Shown here piece by piece: positions 45,939 to 55,416 of a stretch of DNA of 64,000 nt (positions are counted from its first letter, which is position 1; every line of letters begins with the position of its first letter). The stretch is from Ornithinibacillus halophilus (GTDB lineage Bacteria > Bacillota > Bacilli > Bacillales > Amphibacillaceae), in NCBI RefSeq assembly GCF_900129485.1, contig NZ_FQVW01000001.1:310001-374000 (forward strand), read 5' to 3'. Made by a program: the position numbers and the translations under genes. The notes beneath the pieces are model-generated. The model was not told the DNA's origin. It ran no database searches and saw nothing but the letters and a program-made list of their open reading frames with translations.

Positions 45939-46657
45939 TATACATCATCTACCTCAAATTTATATCCAACTCCCCAAACAGTTACAATCATCTTTGCTGC
46001 TTCCTTGGAGACGTTGTTTAGTTTTTCTCTTAATCGTTTAACATGTGTATCCACCGTTCTTAGATCACCAAAGAATTCATATTGCCATACTTCTTTTAAT
46101 AGCAATTCTCGATTAAAAACTTTATCTGGTGATTTCGCTAAGAAACATAACAATTCATATTCTTTTGGTGTTAAGCTAACTTCTTTTCCATCAGCAGTAA
46201 CACGATGAGCATCATGATCAATAGTTAGGTGTGGAAACACTAATAGATTCTTCGCATGTGCATCTGCTTCATTAAAGTTAGAAGCAGTAGAGCGACGTAG
46301 AATCGCCTTTACACGTAAAACAACTTCTCTTGGACTGAATGGTTTCACAATATAATCATCCGCGCCAACTTCAAAGCCTTGTACACGATTTGCTTCTTCA
46401 CCTTTTGCAGTTAACATTATAATAGGGGTGGTTTTTTCTTTTCTAATTTCCTGACAGACTTCAATTCCATCCATTTCAGGCATCATAATGTCTAAGAGTA
46501 CAACATCGTAATCGTTATTTAATGTATATTCTAAAGCTTCGGTGCCATTTTCTGCTTCTTCTACGATAAAGTCTTCTCGTTCTAAATACATACGGATGAG
46601 TCTACGAATTCTTTCTTCATCATCAACTACTAAAATTTTAGCGCTTTCTTCCATCAT
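45938..46657 (-). CDS. resD: response regulator ResD
   Basis: ResD is an OmpR-type activator of aerobic and anaerobic respiration genes. The receiver domain has VVDDEERIRR near residue 11, the phosphorylated aspartate 56 in LLDIMMPEMDG, and KPFSPREVVLR. The C-terminal winged helix includes SLTPKEYELL and FFGDLRTVDTHVKRLREKL. It has 239 residues and overlaps resE. Upstream lies a repeat element, so it is not directly joined to resC as in B. subtilis. AGGGGAG precedes the ATG. Confidence 0.96.
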   Translation of the reverse strand: MMEESAKILVVDDEERIRRLIRMYLEREDFIVEEAENGTEALEYTLNNDYDVVLLDIMMPEMDGIEVCQEIRKEKTTPIIMLTAKGEEANRVQGFEVGADDYIVKPFSPREVVLRVKAILRRSTASNFNEADAHAKNLLVFPHLTIDHDAHRVTADGKEVSLTPKEYELLCFLAKSPDKVFNRELLLKEVWQYEFFGDLRTVDTHVKRLREKLNNVSKEAAKMIVTVWGVGYKFEVDDV

Positions 46658-46827
46658 GAACTCCCCTTTTCTATCCTATATTTATAGTATAAACCAATCA
46701 TTTTAAAAAGTATATTTCAGCGAACCTTTATTCGTTATTTCATGGTTAGCAACGTTTTAATAGTAGAAAGATAACACTATCAAAATGGTTTAGGTATAAT
46801 GAAACGATTAAAGTGGTGGTTGGTGCT

Positions 46828-46958
46828 AAACCTACCGCTTCGGGAATACACTTCGCTTTCCGTGGGCGGCTGGTGAGCCTCCTCGGACTAACGTCCTGTG
46901 GGGTCTCACCTATGCCTTTGCTCCCACAGGAGTCTCCGTGTATTTCCTCCGCTGGTTT
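46828..46958. repeat. structured Bacillaceae-type intergenic repeat
   Basis: The ends are complementary: AAACC...GGGAATACAC on the left, GTGTATTTCC...GGTTT on the right. Inside are the stems TCCTGTGGG/CCCACAGGA and GGTGAG/CTCACC. It is GC-richer than its surroundings and closely resembles a family of repeats found in many Bacillaceae genomes, often mis-annotated as small proteins. It occurs once here, between resD and resC. The rest of the 46658-47094 gap holds no gene. Confidence 0.7.
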
Positions 46959-47057
46959 GAATCTCACAATTATTTTTTTGTTCTACTTTACTAACCAATT
47001 GATTAATGAAAATAAGCTAAATTTAGCATGCTTTGTATATTAACTAGTATACGAAGA

Positions 47058-47084
47058 AAGCCTGGAAAATTTCTTTCCAGGCTG
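47058..47084 (-). terminator. terminator-like hairpin after resC
   Basis: AGCCTGGAAA and TTTCCAGGCT form a ten-base stem; the following T-tract on the minus strand is short (TTCTTC). Confidence 0.5.
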
Positions 47085-47094
47085 GTTAAAAAAT

Positions 47095-48288
47095 CTATGC
47101 GTATGAATGTAGTCCAGCAAGTATTAAGTTTACTGCAATCAAGTTAAACATGATGATTGCAAAACCTCCTACTGCTAACCATGAAGATTTTTCTCCGTGC
47201 CATCCACGAGATAATCTTAGGTGAAGGAAAGCCGCATAGAAGAACCAGGTGATTAACGCCCATACTTCTTTAGGATCCCATCCCCAGAATCTACCCCAAG
47301 CTTCTTGTGCCCAAATTGCTGCAAAGATAAGTCCTCCCAGAGTAAATACAGGGAAACCGATAGCAACAGCGCGGTAAGTAATTTCGTCTAATAGATCTAG
47401 CTTCGCATTTTTTAATAATGGCTGAATAGCTGCGCCAATTCTCTTTCTTAAAATCAATCTAATAATCCCATATATAATTGTACCTACTAAGAATGACCAT
47501 AAGAGTGTATTAAATTTACTTCCTGCATCTGCACCATGCATCCATCCTGGTGTTTCAAACAATGGCTCCATTACACCATCTGATAGTAATACTCCGTCAG
47601 TTGGTCCAGCGATTGCCGGTAACGTATATTCTGTTTGAACAGTTTTATTACCCACAGGATATTCAAACGTTGCACTATAATTCATCAAGTTAAATGCTGT
47701 CGTTGCAACAATGAAACCAATGAATAAAATCAGTGAATACATAATAATTTCTAACCAAGTAGTACGTTTACTTCTTTTTGATTGATCAATATTTTTAATA
47801 AGGTAAATTACACCCGTTACAAAACTAATTGCTAAAATACCTTGTCCTAAAGAAACTGTCGTTACATGAATGTATAACCAATGACTTTTTAATGATGGTA
47901 CTAATGGTGCAATTTCAGTAGGGAACATACTTGCATAAGCAATAATTATCATTGCTACCGGTAAAGCAAATAATCCCAGTACTGTTAACCGATAGATAAA
48001 ATAAATAACAATAAACGCTAATACTATCGTCATTCCAAAGAATGTCATAAACTCAAATAAATTACTAACTGGTGCGTGACCACTTGCCATCCATCTTGTA
48101 ATAAAGTAAGTTAATTGAGCGATAAAACCAACAATTGTTATTGATATCCCAATTGTACCTGCTTTACTTTTTTCTTGACGGTCCTTTTTATTATCTCTAA
48201 TTGTAAACCCAAAGAAAAAGGTTGCTATTAAATATAAGATAAAAGCACTATAAAGCATTGTGCTACTAAAACTCAGTAAATTATCCAT
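47095..48288 (-). CDS. resC: cytochrome c biogenesis protein ResC (CcsA type)
   Basis: ResC works with ResB to deliver haem across the membrane to apocytochrome c (system II). The 397-residue product has about eight or more membrane segments and the tryptophan-rich haem-handling [18 protein letters not shown] region, near residue 338, with histidines in flanking helices ([12 protein letters not shown]). It follows resB by 20 bases. Its target in this window is the c-domain of QcrC. Confidence 0.96.
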   Translation of the reverse strand: MDNLLSFSSTMLYSAFILYLIATFFFGFTIRDNKKDRQEKSKAGTIGISITIVGFIAQLTYFITRWMASGHAPVSNLFEFMTFFGMTIVLAFIVIYFIYRLTVLGLFALPVAMIIIAYASMFPTEIAPLVPSLKSHWLYIHVTTVSLGQGILAISFVTGVIYLIKNIDQSKRSKRTTWLEIIMYSLILFIGFIVATTAFNLMNYSATFEYPVGNKTVQTEYTLPAIAGPTDGVLLSDGVMEPLFETPGWMHGADAGSKFNTLLWSFLVGTIIYGIIRLILRKRIGAAIQPLLKNAKLDLLDEITYRAVAIGFPVFTLGGLIFAAIWAQEAWGRFWGWDPKEVWALITWFFYAAFLHLRLSRGWHGEKSSWLAVGGFAIIMFNLIAVNLILAGLHSYA

Positions 48289-48308
48289 AGATTATCCTCC
48301 TAGCGATA

Positions 48309-50039
48309 CTACTCATCCAATTCTTGTTGATCTTCTACCATTTTTACATTTGTATTTTCAATAACCTTTTCAATATCTTTCTTAACTCCAAACCAGTTTT
48401 TGTTTGTATGAGCAGCTAAACGAATCCCTTTATCGGTTGGTTGAATCCAAATCCGGCGGTGTTGCCAGTACATCCCTTGAATTACACCAAACATAAAGAT
48501 AAACGCACCAAAACCAAAGATTGGTAAAGTTGAGTCTTTACGTACAGAAAGCCCACTTACCCGGTGGAAGTCCATGTTTTTAATAGCAACTTGATATTCA
48601 TTCTCTCCAGTTGCATCTAAATTAGTAGCAAACATTCCTAAAACTTCACCCATCGGTTTTAATTCAACAGAGTTGGTATCAATTCCGATTGAATCTGCTG
48701 CTCCAATTATATCCCCAACAAAACTTGTTTCATATTTATCGGTGTCTGGAGGATAAACATTAAAGATGAACGTCGGATTTCTAGGGTGTTGTGTTTCCGT
48801 ATTCGGACCATTACTATCTAGAAAATAATCTGGAAAATATTCATCAATGACTACAGTAAACCCGTTATCCAATTCATATTCAGATTGAGGGTTTATTAAA
48901 TCAATGGTAAACTCTCCAAAAGACTCGACTTCAGCGCCTTCTTCTTCAGGCATTTCTTGTATTTCAAAGGTCATTTGACTAAATTCATTTAATTGATAGC
49001 CTGACTGATATAATTTATAACCATCAAATTCTAATGGATGGTTCATACGAATTTCGGTTTCAGCAACTTTTTCCAAATCCGTTTCTGAACCTGCTACAGC
49101 ATCGTCACTTTGTTTATATACGACAGCATTTGTTTGGAAATTACTTGGAATAATTCGTCCCTCTTTTTGAATTGCATCTTTAAAGCGTTCATCATTTTCA
49201 TCATATACATCCAAGATGAATCCTTTATTCTCAATGAAATACTCCCGGTCCGTTCCAGGAATAACGATTTGTTCTCCTTCTCGAACCCAAACATACTCAT
49301 TCGTATAAAACATAGGTGTTGAACGTAACAATGCAGCTAACAAAATAATAATTAATCCAATATGATTCACATAAGGACCCCAACGAGAGAAGCGACCTTT
49401 TTCTGCCAATACATGTCCATCTTCTATTCTAACTTTATATCTTTGTTTCTTTAGATTTTGAATAACTTGTTCTTTTTCTTTTTCAGATACCTCGTCGCTT
49501 TCACTATATAAACGTTGTCTACTTAAGAACGTTTTATGTCGCTTCGCCTTTTGAATTTTTAATGCTTTATATAGTGGTACAAAGCGATCTAAACTACAAA
49601 TCACTAATGAAACTCCAATTAATGCAATTAAAATTAAATACCACCATGAACTAAATAAATTATGTAACCCTAATTGATAATATATTTGACCTAAAATACC
49701 ATAAGTTTCTGGATAGTAAATGGCTGGATCCCTCGAAATTGCATCAATTGGAATGTATTGTTGTTGCGGAAATATTGTACCTATTGCAGAAGCGATAAGT
49801 GCTAAAACAATTAACCATACACCAACTTTGACACTTGAGAAAAAGCTCCATATCTTATCAATAATGGACTTGTTATACGTTTGTGATCTTCTGGCAGTAC
49901 CATCATAACGCATATTAAGTAATTTCTTTTTATCGTTGCCGTCAATGTGTTGGTTACCTTCAATCGGCTTACCACATGCTTCACAAAGGACTGTGCCTTC
50001 TGGATTCACATGTCCACATTCACATTTTATACTTTTCAT
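48309..50039 (-). CDS. resB: cytochrome c biogenesis protein ResB
   Basis: ResB is the membrane partner of ResC in system II cytochrome c maturation. The 576-residue product starts with a zinc-ribbon-like CECGHVNPEGTVLCEACG (residues 5-22), then three membrane segments (about 75-95, 130-155, 218-240), a large extracytoplasmic domain, and a last membrane segment near residue 515. It lies between resA and resC. The N-terminal ribbon is also present in B. subtilis. Confidence 0.95.
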   Translation of the reverse strand: MKSIKCECGHVNPEGTVLCEACGKPIEGNQHIDGNDKKKLLNMRYDGTARRSQTYNKSIIDKIWSFFSSVKVGVWLIVLALIASAIGTIFPQQQYIPIDAISRDPAIYYPETYGILGQIYYQLGLHNLFSSWWYLILIALIGVSLVICSLDRFVPLYKALKIQKAKRHKTFLSRQRLYSESDEVSEKEKEQVIQNLKKQRYKVRIEDGHVLAEKGRFSRWGPYVNHIGLIIILLAALLRSTPMFYTNEYVWVREGEQIVIPGTDREYFIENKGFILDVYDENDERFKDAIQKEGRIIPSNFQTNAVVYKQSDDAVAGSETDLEKVAETEIRMNHPLEFDGYKLYQSGYQLNEFSQMTFEIQEMPEEEGAEVESFGEFTIDLINPQSEYELDNGFTVVIDEYFPDYFLDSNGPNTETQHPRNPTFIFNVYPPDTDKYETSFVGDIIGAADSIGIDTNSVELKPMGEVLGMFATNLDATGENEYQVAIKNMDFHRVSGLSVRKDSTLPIFGFGAFIFMFGVIQGMYWQHRRIWIQPTDKGIRLAAHTNKNWFGVKKDIEKVIENTNVKMVEDQQELDE

Positions 50040-50061
50040 CGATATCCCTCACTAACTACTT

Positions 50062-50646
50062 TCAATCTTGGTTGTCTTCCGGTTCTATTTGTTTCAAATA
50101 TCCTTCTAACCTTTCAAGTGTAAGTGCCCCTTCCACTTTTTCTACAATCTCTCCTTCAGGGCTTATAAAGAATGAGCTTGGAATAGGTCCAATTTTATAT
50201 AAATCTTGAATCGCTCCTTTATTATCAAAAGGAATTGGGAATGTTAGATCATACTTGTTTACAAATTGTTTCACATTAAATCTAGTGTCATTTAAGACAA
50301 CCGCAATGATTTCTACACCCTTTTCTTTATATTCAGGATATAGTTGTTGCATATAAGGCATCTCGGCTTCACAAGGGTCACACCAGGTTCCCCAAAAATT
50401 AAGCATAACGCCCTTTCCTTGAAGCTCACTTAACTGAATGGATTCTACTTCATTGTTATGATTTATTTGCTCTAATTGAAAATCTGGAGCTTGATCACCT
50501 ATTTTATAAATCGTATTATCCTTATTTAAATTGGTAACAACAGCATAAATAATGGCAACAAATAATACAGCGAGTATTGCTGTTCTAAAAATTAAGCGAT
50601 TTCTCTTTTTCTTTGCTTTATTCGGTCTTTTATTTTCTATACTCAC
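50062..50646 (-). CDS. resA: thiol-disulfide oxidoreductase ResA
   Basis: ResA is a membrane-anchored thioredoxin-like protein that reduces the CXXCH cysteines of apocytochrome c before haem attachment. A membrane anchor (about residues 22-40) is followed by the thioredoxin fold with NFWGTWCDPCEAEMPYM; the active-site pair is CDPC (CEPC in B. subtilis). GTG at 50646 is favoured, with GAGAGG eight bases upstream; ATG at 50652 or an earlier ATG is less well spaced. The promoter at 50666-50671 would leave a leader of only about a dozen bases. Confidence 0.9.
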   Translation of the reverse strand: MSIENKRPNKAKKKRNRLIFRTAILAVLFVAIIYAVVTNLNKDNTIYKIGDQAPDFQLEQINHNNEVESIQLSELQGKGVMLNFWGTWCDPCEAEMPYMQQLYPEYKEKGVEIIAVVLNDTRFNVKQFVNKYDLTFPIPFDNKGAIQDLYKIGPIPSSFFISPEGEIVEKVEGALTLERLEGYLKQIEPEDNQD

Positions 50647-50665
50647 GCCCATCACCTCTCGCACC

Positions 50666-50692
50666 ATTATACCACTTTACCACTATGGTAAA
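50666..50692 (-). promoter_or_regulatory. resA promoter with an operator-like inverted repeat
   Basis: A perfect -10, TATAAT, occupies 50666-50671 on the minus strand. Immediately upstream is the inverted repeat TTTACCA-CTA-TGGTAAA (50676-50692; on the minus strand TTTACCA-TAG-TGGTAAA), covering the spacer. No good -35 was seen at the standard distance, which suggests an activator-dependent promoter. Confidence 0.6.
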
Positions 50693-50712
50693 TTTGTCTA
50701 TTATTCAACAAT

Positions 50713-51441
50713 TTAATCTGTTGCATGGTTACGCATTTGTTTAACTTCTTTTGGGGTTAACGGTCGATGCTCACCAACCCTCATTCCATCTAGTGTTAAC
50801 AAGCCATACTTTTCTCTTTTTAGTTTGAGTACAGGATAACCAAGTTGTTCCATCATTCGTCGAACATGTCGGTTTTTCCCCTCTTGCAATGTTAACTCTA
50901 AAATCATTGTCCCTTTTTTTCTGTCAACAGACAAAATATTATAGCGAATCGCTTTTAACACTTCGCCTTTATCTTTTACACCTTTTAATAGTCTTGCTAA
51001 TTCAGTCTTAGAAGGAATTCCTTTAATTTTTGCAACATATACTTTCTCCACTCCGTGTTTAGGGTGCATTAGTAGATTTGCAAAATTACCATCGTTCGTT
51101 AGCAATAAAATACCAGAAGTATCATAGTCTAATCTTCCAATAGGAAAAATTCTTTCATCAATCTCTGGGAAAAAGTCTGTAACAACTTTACGTCCTTTAT
51201 CATCACTTAGACTTGAGATTACTCCTCTTGGTTTATAAAACATATAATAAACCGGCAATTCTTTTTCCAATTGGATTCCATTAACCTCTACTTTATCGTT
51301 TGGGCTAACCTTAGTTCCAAGTTCAGTAACTACTTTCCCGTTAACTTTTACCTTGCCATCTTCAATTAGTTTTTCTGCTTTACGTCTTGAAGTGACACCA
51401 CTTTGTGCAATTACTTTCTGTAAACGTTCTAGATTCGACAT
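50713..51441 (-). CDS. rluB: 23S rRNA pseudouridine synthase RluB
   Basis: This enzyme makes a pseudouridine in helix 80-93 of 23S rRNA. The 242-residue product has an N-terminal S4 RNA-binding domain (about 3-60, with RLQKVIAQSGVTSRRKAEKL) and the pseudouridine synthase core with the catalytic aspartate in GRLDYDTSGILLLTNDG near residue 100. It lies between spmB and resA, as in B. subtilis. Confidence 0.93.
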   Translation of the reverse strand: MSNLERLQKVIAQSGVTSRRKAEKLIEDGKVKVNGKVVTELGTKVSPNDKVEVNGIQLEKELPVYYMFYKPRGVISSLSDDKGRKVVTDFFPEIDERIFPIGRLDYDTSGILLLTNDGNFANLLMHPKHGVEKVYVAKIKGIPSKTELARLLKGVKDKGEVLKAIRYNILSVDRKKGTMILELTLQEGKNRHVRRMMEQLGYPVLKLKREKYGLLTLDGMRVGEHRPLTPKEVKQMRNHATD

Positions 51442-51515
51442 ATTATCACCATTTTATAATTTTATAGTTGTTTAAGTTGTAAATTATTACTGTTATTATA
51501 TTGGGATAAACACAA

Positions 51516-51546
51516 TAATAGCGTTAACCTTATGTTAACGCTACTT
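51516..51546 (-). terminator. terminator after spmB
   Basis: TAGCGTTAAC and GTTAACGCTA form a perfect ten-base stem with a five-base loop; TTATTGTGTTT follows on the minus strand. Confidence 0.7.
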
Positions 51547-51554
51547 AACGGGTT

Positions 51555-52085
51555 TTATCCAAATATAAGAGTAACAATTATTATCGATGCAATTATACCA
51601 ACTAAATCGGCTAGAAGTCCAACTTTAAGCGCATAACCCATTTTTCTGATACCGACAGCACCAAAATATACTGTTAGAATATAAAGTGTAGTATCTGTAC
51701 TCCCCTGCATTGTAGAGGCTAATCGACCTATAAAAGAATCCGGTCCGTGTGTATCGATTAATTCGGTTGTCATTCCTAATGCTGCAGTTCCTGAGATTGG
51801 CCGTACAAGTGCTAGAGGAATAATATCAGGTGGTATTCCTATAAACGATAAAAAAGGTGAGATAAAATGAATAAAAGCTTCTAATGCACCGGAACTTCTT
51901 AATATGGATATAGAAACTATCATTCCTACTAAAAAAGGAAGTAAAGAAAAAGCCATCTTTACCCCTTCTTTACCTCCCTCAACAAATAATTCATAAGCAG
52001 GTATTTTTTTCCACGTAGCCACTACAAGAACGATTAGAATAAAGCATGGTATTAGCCACGAACTTACAGCTGTTATAAACCCCAT
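51555..52085 (-). CDS. spmB: spore maturation protein SpmB
   Basis: SpmB, with SpmA, is needed for full dehydration of the spore core. The 176-residue protein is a multi-segment membrane protein with the nucleoside-transporter-gate (Gate) fold, visible in KMAFSLLPFLVGMIVSI and GTAALGMTTELI, and the QGSTDTTLYILTVYFG segment. It is three bases from the spmA stop. B. subtilis has the same dacB-spmA-spmB order. Confidence 0.95.
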   Translation of the reverse strand: MGFITAVSSWLIPCFILIVLVVATWKKIPAYELFVEGGKEGVKMAFSLLPFLVGMIVSISILRSSGALEAFIHFISPFLSFIGIPPDIIPLALVRPISGTAALGMTTELIDTHGPDSFIGRLASTMQGSTDTTLYILTVYFGAVGIRKMGYALKVGLLADLVGIIASIIIVTLIFG

Positions 52086-52088
52086 ATT

Positions 52089-52673
52089 TTACTTCCCCCG
52101 AATACTTCTATAATAAAAATAACGATCAATTAATAAAGCACTTATTGTTGAAATAACAGTAGCTATAATTGTCGTACCAACAATTTCTGTAGGAGATACC
52201 GAATTATACTGCATCCGAATCGCAATAACCGTTGTTGGTATGATAGTTAAACTTGAGGTATTTAAAGCAAGAAATGTAATCATTGATCTAGATGCTGTAT
52301 CTGTACCACTTAACTGTTTCATTTGTTCCATCGCCTTAATCCCCATTGGTGTTGCAGCATTTCCTAATCCAAATAAATTAGCTGTAATATTAGATAATAT
52401 ATAACCTATCGCCGGGTGGTCTTTAGGAATATCTGGGAATATCCGTACAACAATCGGCCTAAATATTTTAGCAAGTACGTTTAATATCCCAGCCTTTTCT
52501 GCAACTTTCATAATTCCTAACCAAAATACTAAAACACTAATTAAACCTATGGAAAGTGTTACTGCCTCGTTTGCAGTTTCAAATATAGCTTTATTTACTT
52601 GATCCATCGTTCCATTTATCATTGCATAAATAATACCTATAATAGCCATACTTGCCCAAATAATATTTACCAT
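52089..52673 (-). CDS. spmA: spore maturation protein SpmA
   Basis: SpmA is a Gate-fold membrane protein acting with SpmB in spore core dehydration. The 194-residue product begins MVNIIWASMAIIGIIYA and has FWLGIMKVAEKAG and GLGNAATPMGIKAMEQM. The frame is open far upstream, inside dacB, but ATG at 52673 lies two bases after the dacB stop and gives the family's usual length and N-terminus. The dacB-spmA junction suggests translational coupling. Confidence 0.95.
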   Translation of the reverse strand: MVNIIWASMAIIGIIYAMINGTMDQVNKAIFETANEAVTLSIGLISVLVFWLGIMKVAEKAGILNVLAKIFRPIVVRIFPDIPKDHPAIGYILSNITANLFGLGNAATPMGIKAMEQMKQLSGTDTASRSMITFLALNTSSLTIIPTTVIAIRMQYNSVSPTEIVGTTIIATVISTISALLIDRYFYYRSIRGK

Positions 52674-52674
52674 G

Positions 52675-53778
52675 TTACCCCAACCTAAATATTTTCTTAA
52701 ATATTGATATAAAATCATCCATGAAATTTTTTTCAGTAGGTTCATCTGAACTCATAAATATAGGTACTTCTAATATACGATTATTATCTAGAGAGAAAAT
52801 TGCCAAACCAATTTTATCGCCATTCTCGTACTGTTCTTGTTCTTGAATTAGAATTTTTTTGTTAATAAGTTCCTTCTCTTCATTTGTAAGCGGGTATAGA
52901 CGATCTTCTTTAATTACACCAGTTAAACTAGTTTGCGAATCGGTTTCGACTGTCGTTTGTCCTTGTTTAATTAGAGATTCCATTTCGTAGTTTTCAAAAC
53001 CCCAATCAAACATCTTCATATGATCGCGCCAATCATCGGGAGCGTCCAGTGTTACTGCAATTAAATTCATTCCATCTTTAGATGCAGTTGATACAAGGGT
53101 TCTTCCTGTCTTCTTAGTGAAGCCAGTTTTTCCTCCTGTACAATACTTATAATACATCGTTAATAATTTATTTTTATTTTGCCAACTATAAGAACGTTGT
53201 TCGGACTTATAAGATTTCGCACTAGTTATTTTCTGAAATTCTTTATCTTTCATAGCATAACTCATCAGAAGTGCCATATCGTATGCTGATGAATAATGCT
53301 TGTCCGAATCTAGTCCATGTGGGTTTTCAAAGTTAGTATTTGACATACCTAACCAACTAGCTTTTTCATTCATTAAATGAACAAATCCCTCCATACTTCC
53401 ACCAACATGTTCACTTATAGCCATTGCTGCATCATTTCCAGACCTTAGCATAAGACCATAGAGAAGATCTTCAATGGTCATTTTTTCGCCTTCCTTTAAA
53501 TATATGGAGGAACCTTCTGTATAAACTGCTCTATTACTAGCGGTTGCCTTTTCCTTCAACATTCCAGATTCAATGGCAACAATAGCAGTCATTATCTTAG
53601 TGATACTAGCAATAGAAGATTTCTCATGTGCATTTTTTTCAAAGAGAATCCTTCCCGTAGATTCTTCTATTAGCACTGCATTCTTTGCAGAAACAGAAGG
53701 AGTAGCATGTCCAATATTTGGAAACAAAGTAGTAAAGAACAAAATTAATATCAAAGTGGTAATTGCAATTCTTCGCAT
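52675..53778 (-). CDS. dacB: D-alanyl-D-alanine carboxypeptidase DacB (sporulation type)
   Basis: This secreted, membrane-anchored carboxypeptidase trims pentapeptides and sets cross-linking of the spore cortex. The 367-residue product has a signal peptide, then the penicillin-binding motifs in order: SITK (SxxK), SGN in MLRSGNDAAMA, and KTG in TGGKTGFTKK. An amphipathic basic C-terminus (FKKIFRLG) could be the membrane anchor. A sigma-E promoter lies at 53810-53837. dacB-spmA-spmB are coupled. Confidence 0.93.
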   Translation of the reverse strand: MRRIAITTLILILFFTTLFPNIGHATPSVSAKNAVLIEESTGRILFEKNAHEKSSIASITKIMTAIVAIESGMLKEKATASNRAVYTEGSSIYLKEGEKMTIEDLLYGLMLRSGNDAAMAISEHVGGSMEGFVHLMNEKASWLGMSNTNFENPHGLDSDKHYSSAYDMALLMSYAMKDKEFQKITSAKSYKSEQRSYSWQNKNKLLTMYYKYCTGGKTGFTKKTGRTLVSTASKDGMNLIAVTLDAPDDWRDHMKMFDWGFENYEMESLIKQGQTTVETDSQTSLTGVIKEDRLYPLTNEEKELINKKILIQEQEQYENGDKIGLAIFSLDNNRILEVPIFMSSDEPTEKNFMDDFISIFKKIFRLG

Positions 53779-53809
53779 GAGTTGGCCTCCTACAATTTTA
53801 TGTCTCTAC

Positions 53810-53837
53810 ATTTTATGCTTGTACATAATGGATATGA
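53810..53837 (-). promoter_or_regulatory. candidate sigma-E promoter of dacB-spmAB
   Basis: On the minus strand TCATATC (53831-53837) and CATAAAAT (53810-53817) match most sigma-E positions with a 13-base spacer. dacB is a sigma-E gene in B. subtilis. Confidence 0.6.
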
Positions 53838-53847
53838 ACATAAAAAC

Positions 53848-53876
53848 AAAAAACCCTCACAATTTGTGAGAGTTTC
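53848..53876 (-). terminator. terminator after scpB
   Basis: CTCTCACA and TGTGAGGG pair around ATT, followed by TTTTTTGTTTTT on the minus strand. Confidence 0.8.
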
Positions 53877-53879
53877 CAA

Positions 53880-54458
53880 TTAATTTTCTTCGATTTGATT
53901 AAAACGATCAAAAAATAAATCAGCTTCTTCGATAGCTTCCTCATCCCCTAGGTTATCTGGTAAAGGTGGTAATTCTTCTAATGATGTTAATCCAAAGTAA
54001 GTTAAAAAGTCTTTAGTTGTTCCAAAAAGGACAGGTCTTCCAACACCTTCTTTTCTTCCCACCTCTTCAATTAAAGAGCGGGCCAATAAAGTCTGAACAG
54101 GACGGTCACTTTTAACTCCTCGTATATCATCAATCTCTGAACGAGTGATAGGTTGTTTATATGCAATAATAGCTAACGTTTCCAAAGCAGCTTGTGACAT
54201 TCGACTTGATTGAGGTGTTGCTAGCAATCTTTTAAAATACTCACTGTGCTCTGGTTTCGTAGTTAAATGAAAAACATCATGAGACTGCATAATCATCATC
54301 CCTCGATCAACTCGTTCATAATCATATTTTAATTCTTCTAACATATGATTAATGGTCTCTTCGGTTACTTCCATAACAGCAGCTAATTGCCTCACGGTCA
54401 TTCCTTCATCTCCACTTGCAAATAACAGACCCTCTACTACTCCTTTTAATTCATTCAT
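53880..54458 (-). CDS. scpB: segregation and condensation protein B
   Basis: ScpB is a winged-helix protein that forms the bacterial condensin with Smc and ScpA. The 192-residue product has the family segments LKGVVEGLLFASGDEGM at the start, AALETLAIIAYKQPITR near residue 88 and the IRGVKSDRPVQTLL that follows. It is acidic at the C-terminus. It starts four bases after the scpA stop. The ypuI gene that follows it in B. subtilis is not present. Confidence 0.95.
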   Translation of the reverse strand: MNELKGVVEGLLFASGDEGMTVRQLAAVMEVTEETINHMLEELKYDYERVDRGMMIMQSHDVFHLTTKPEHSEYFKRLLATPQSSRMSQAALETLAIIAYKQPITRSEIDDIRGVKSDRPVQTLLARSLIEEVGRKEGVGRPVLFGTTKDFLTYFGLTSLEELPPLPDNLGDEEAIEEADLFFDRFNQIEEN

Positions 54459-54461
54459 CAG

Positions 54462-55196
54462 TTAAGCATCTCCCAAATAATATACAAATAGTGATTCAAA
54501 ATGTCGTTCTTGTTTACACGTTACTTCTTTCTTTTTCATTAATTCTAGTAAAGCAATAAAAGTAACAACAATGTGAGAACGCGACTGATAAGGAAACATA
54601 TTCTCAAAAGCAACTCCATCTTTTGAATCACGAACAAGCTGTAATACTTCATCCATTCGTTTCTCAATTGGAATGTCAACCCGTTGAATACGTGTATCGA
54701 GGGGTTCATTCCATTTTTTTCTTTCCATCATTTTACCTAAAGCACCAATCATATCGTAGATGGAAACATCCCCTTGTATAATTGGAGGTTTTGACACTTT
54801 TTCATCAAAAACTACTGGTGGCCTTGTGAAAGTATGATTAGCGTCTTCTTCTTTTTCTTTTAATTTTTCCGCTGCTTCTTTATATTTCCGGTATTCAATC
54901 AACCTCTGCATCAATTCATCACGTGGATCTTCCATATACTCATCTTCTTCATCAATTTCTTGATTCGGTAGAAGCATATGGCTTTTAATTTCAATCAGTG
55001 TTGCAGCCATTACAAGATATTCACTAGCAATATTAAGCTCTAACTGTTGCATAGTGTGAATATAGTTCATATATTGTTCCGTAATTTTTGCAACCGGAAT
55101 ATCATAAATATCGATTTCATATTGATGGATTAAATGTAACAACAAATCAAGTGGTCCCTCAAAAGAATCTAATTTCACTTCATATACCTGATTCAT
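54462..55196 (-). CDS. scpA: segregation and condensation protein A
   Basis: ScpA is the kleisin subunit bridging the Smc heads. The 244-residue product starts MNQVYEVKLDSFEGPLDLLL, the family signature, then HLIHQYEIDIYDIPVAKI, and an acidic linker (EIDEEDEYMEDPRD, near residue 88). The frame is open for 29 more codons, but AAGGG lies before the ATG at 55196, and the N-terminus then matches B. subtilis. A GTG one codon earlier is possible. Confidence 0.94.
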   Translation of the reverse strand: MNQVYEVKLDSFEGPLDLLLHLIHQYEIDIYDIPVAKITEQYMNYIHTMQQLELNIASEYLVMAATLIEIKSHMLLPNQEIDEEDEYMEDPRDELMQRLIEYRKYKEAAEKLKEKEEDANHTFTRPPVVFDEKVSKPPIIQGDVSIYDMIGALGKMMERKKWNEPLDTRIQRVDIPIEKRMDEVLQLVRDSKDGVAFENMFPYQSRSHIVVTFIALLELMKKKEVTCKQERHFESLFVYYLGDA

Positions 55197-55416
55197 CACA
55201 ATCATCCCTTCATATTTGAAATCAACATCTAAAGTTTTTTCTTTTATTAGAACCTTCTCATTGGTCCTATGTAATAGTATCACGAATCAGTATGGAATAA
55301 ATATTTTTTTCAACTTGTCACAAACGCCCATACATCAGAATTATATCTTACATACGTTATTAACGTAAGATAAATGTTATTAAAACATTTATTTTTAAAA
55401 AAGGAGGAATTGCTTT

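Noticed and set aside
46746-47043. Open frames on both strands over the structured element (minus 46746-46967, plus 46813-47043)
   Set aside because: They fall on the inverted-repeat element, have no ribosome site and mirror its palindromic structure; best explained as spurious translations of a repeat.
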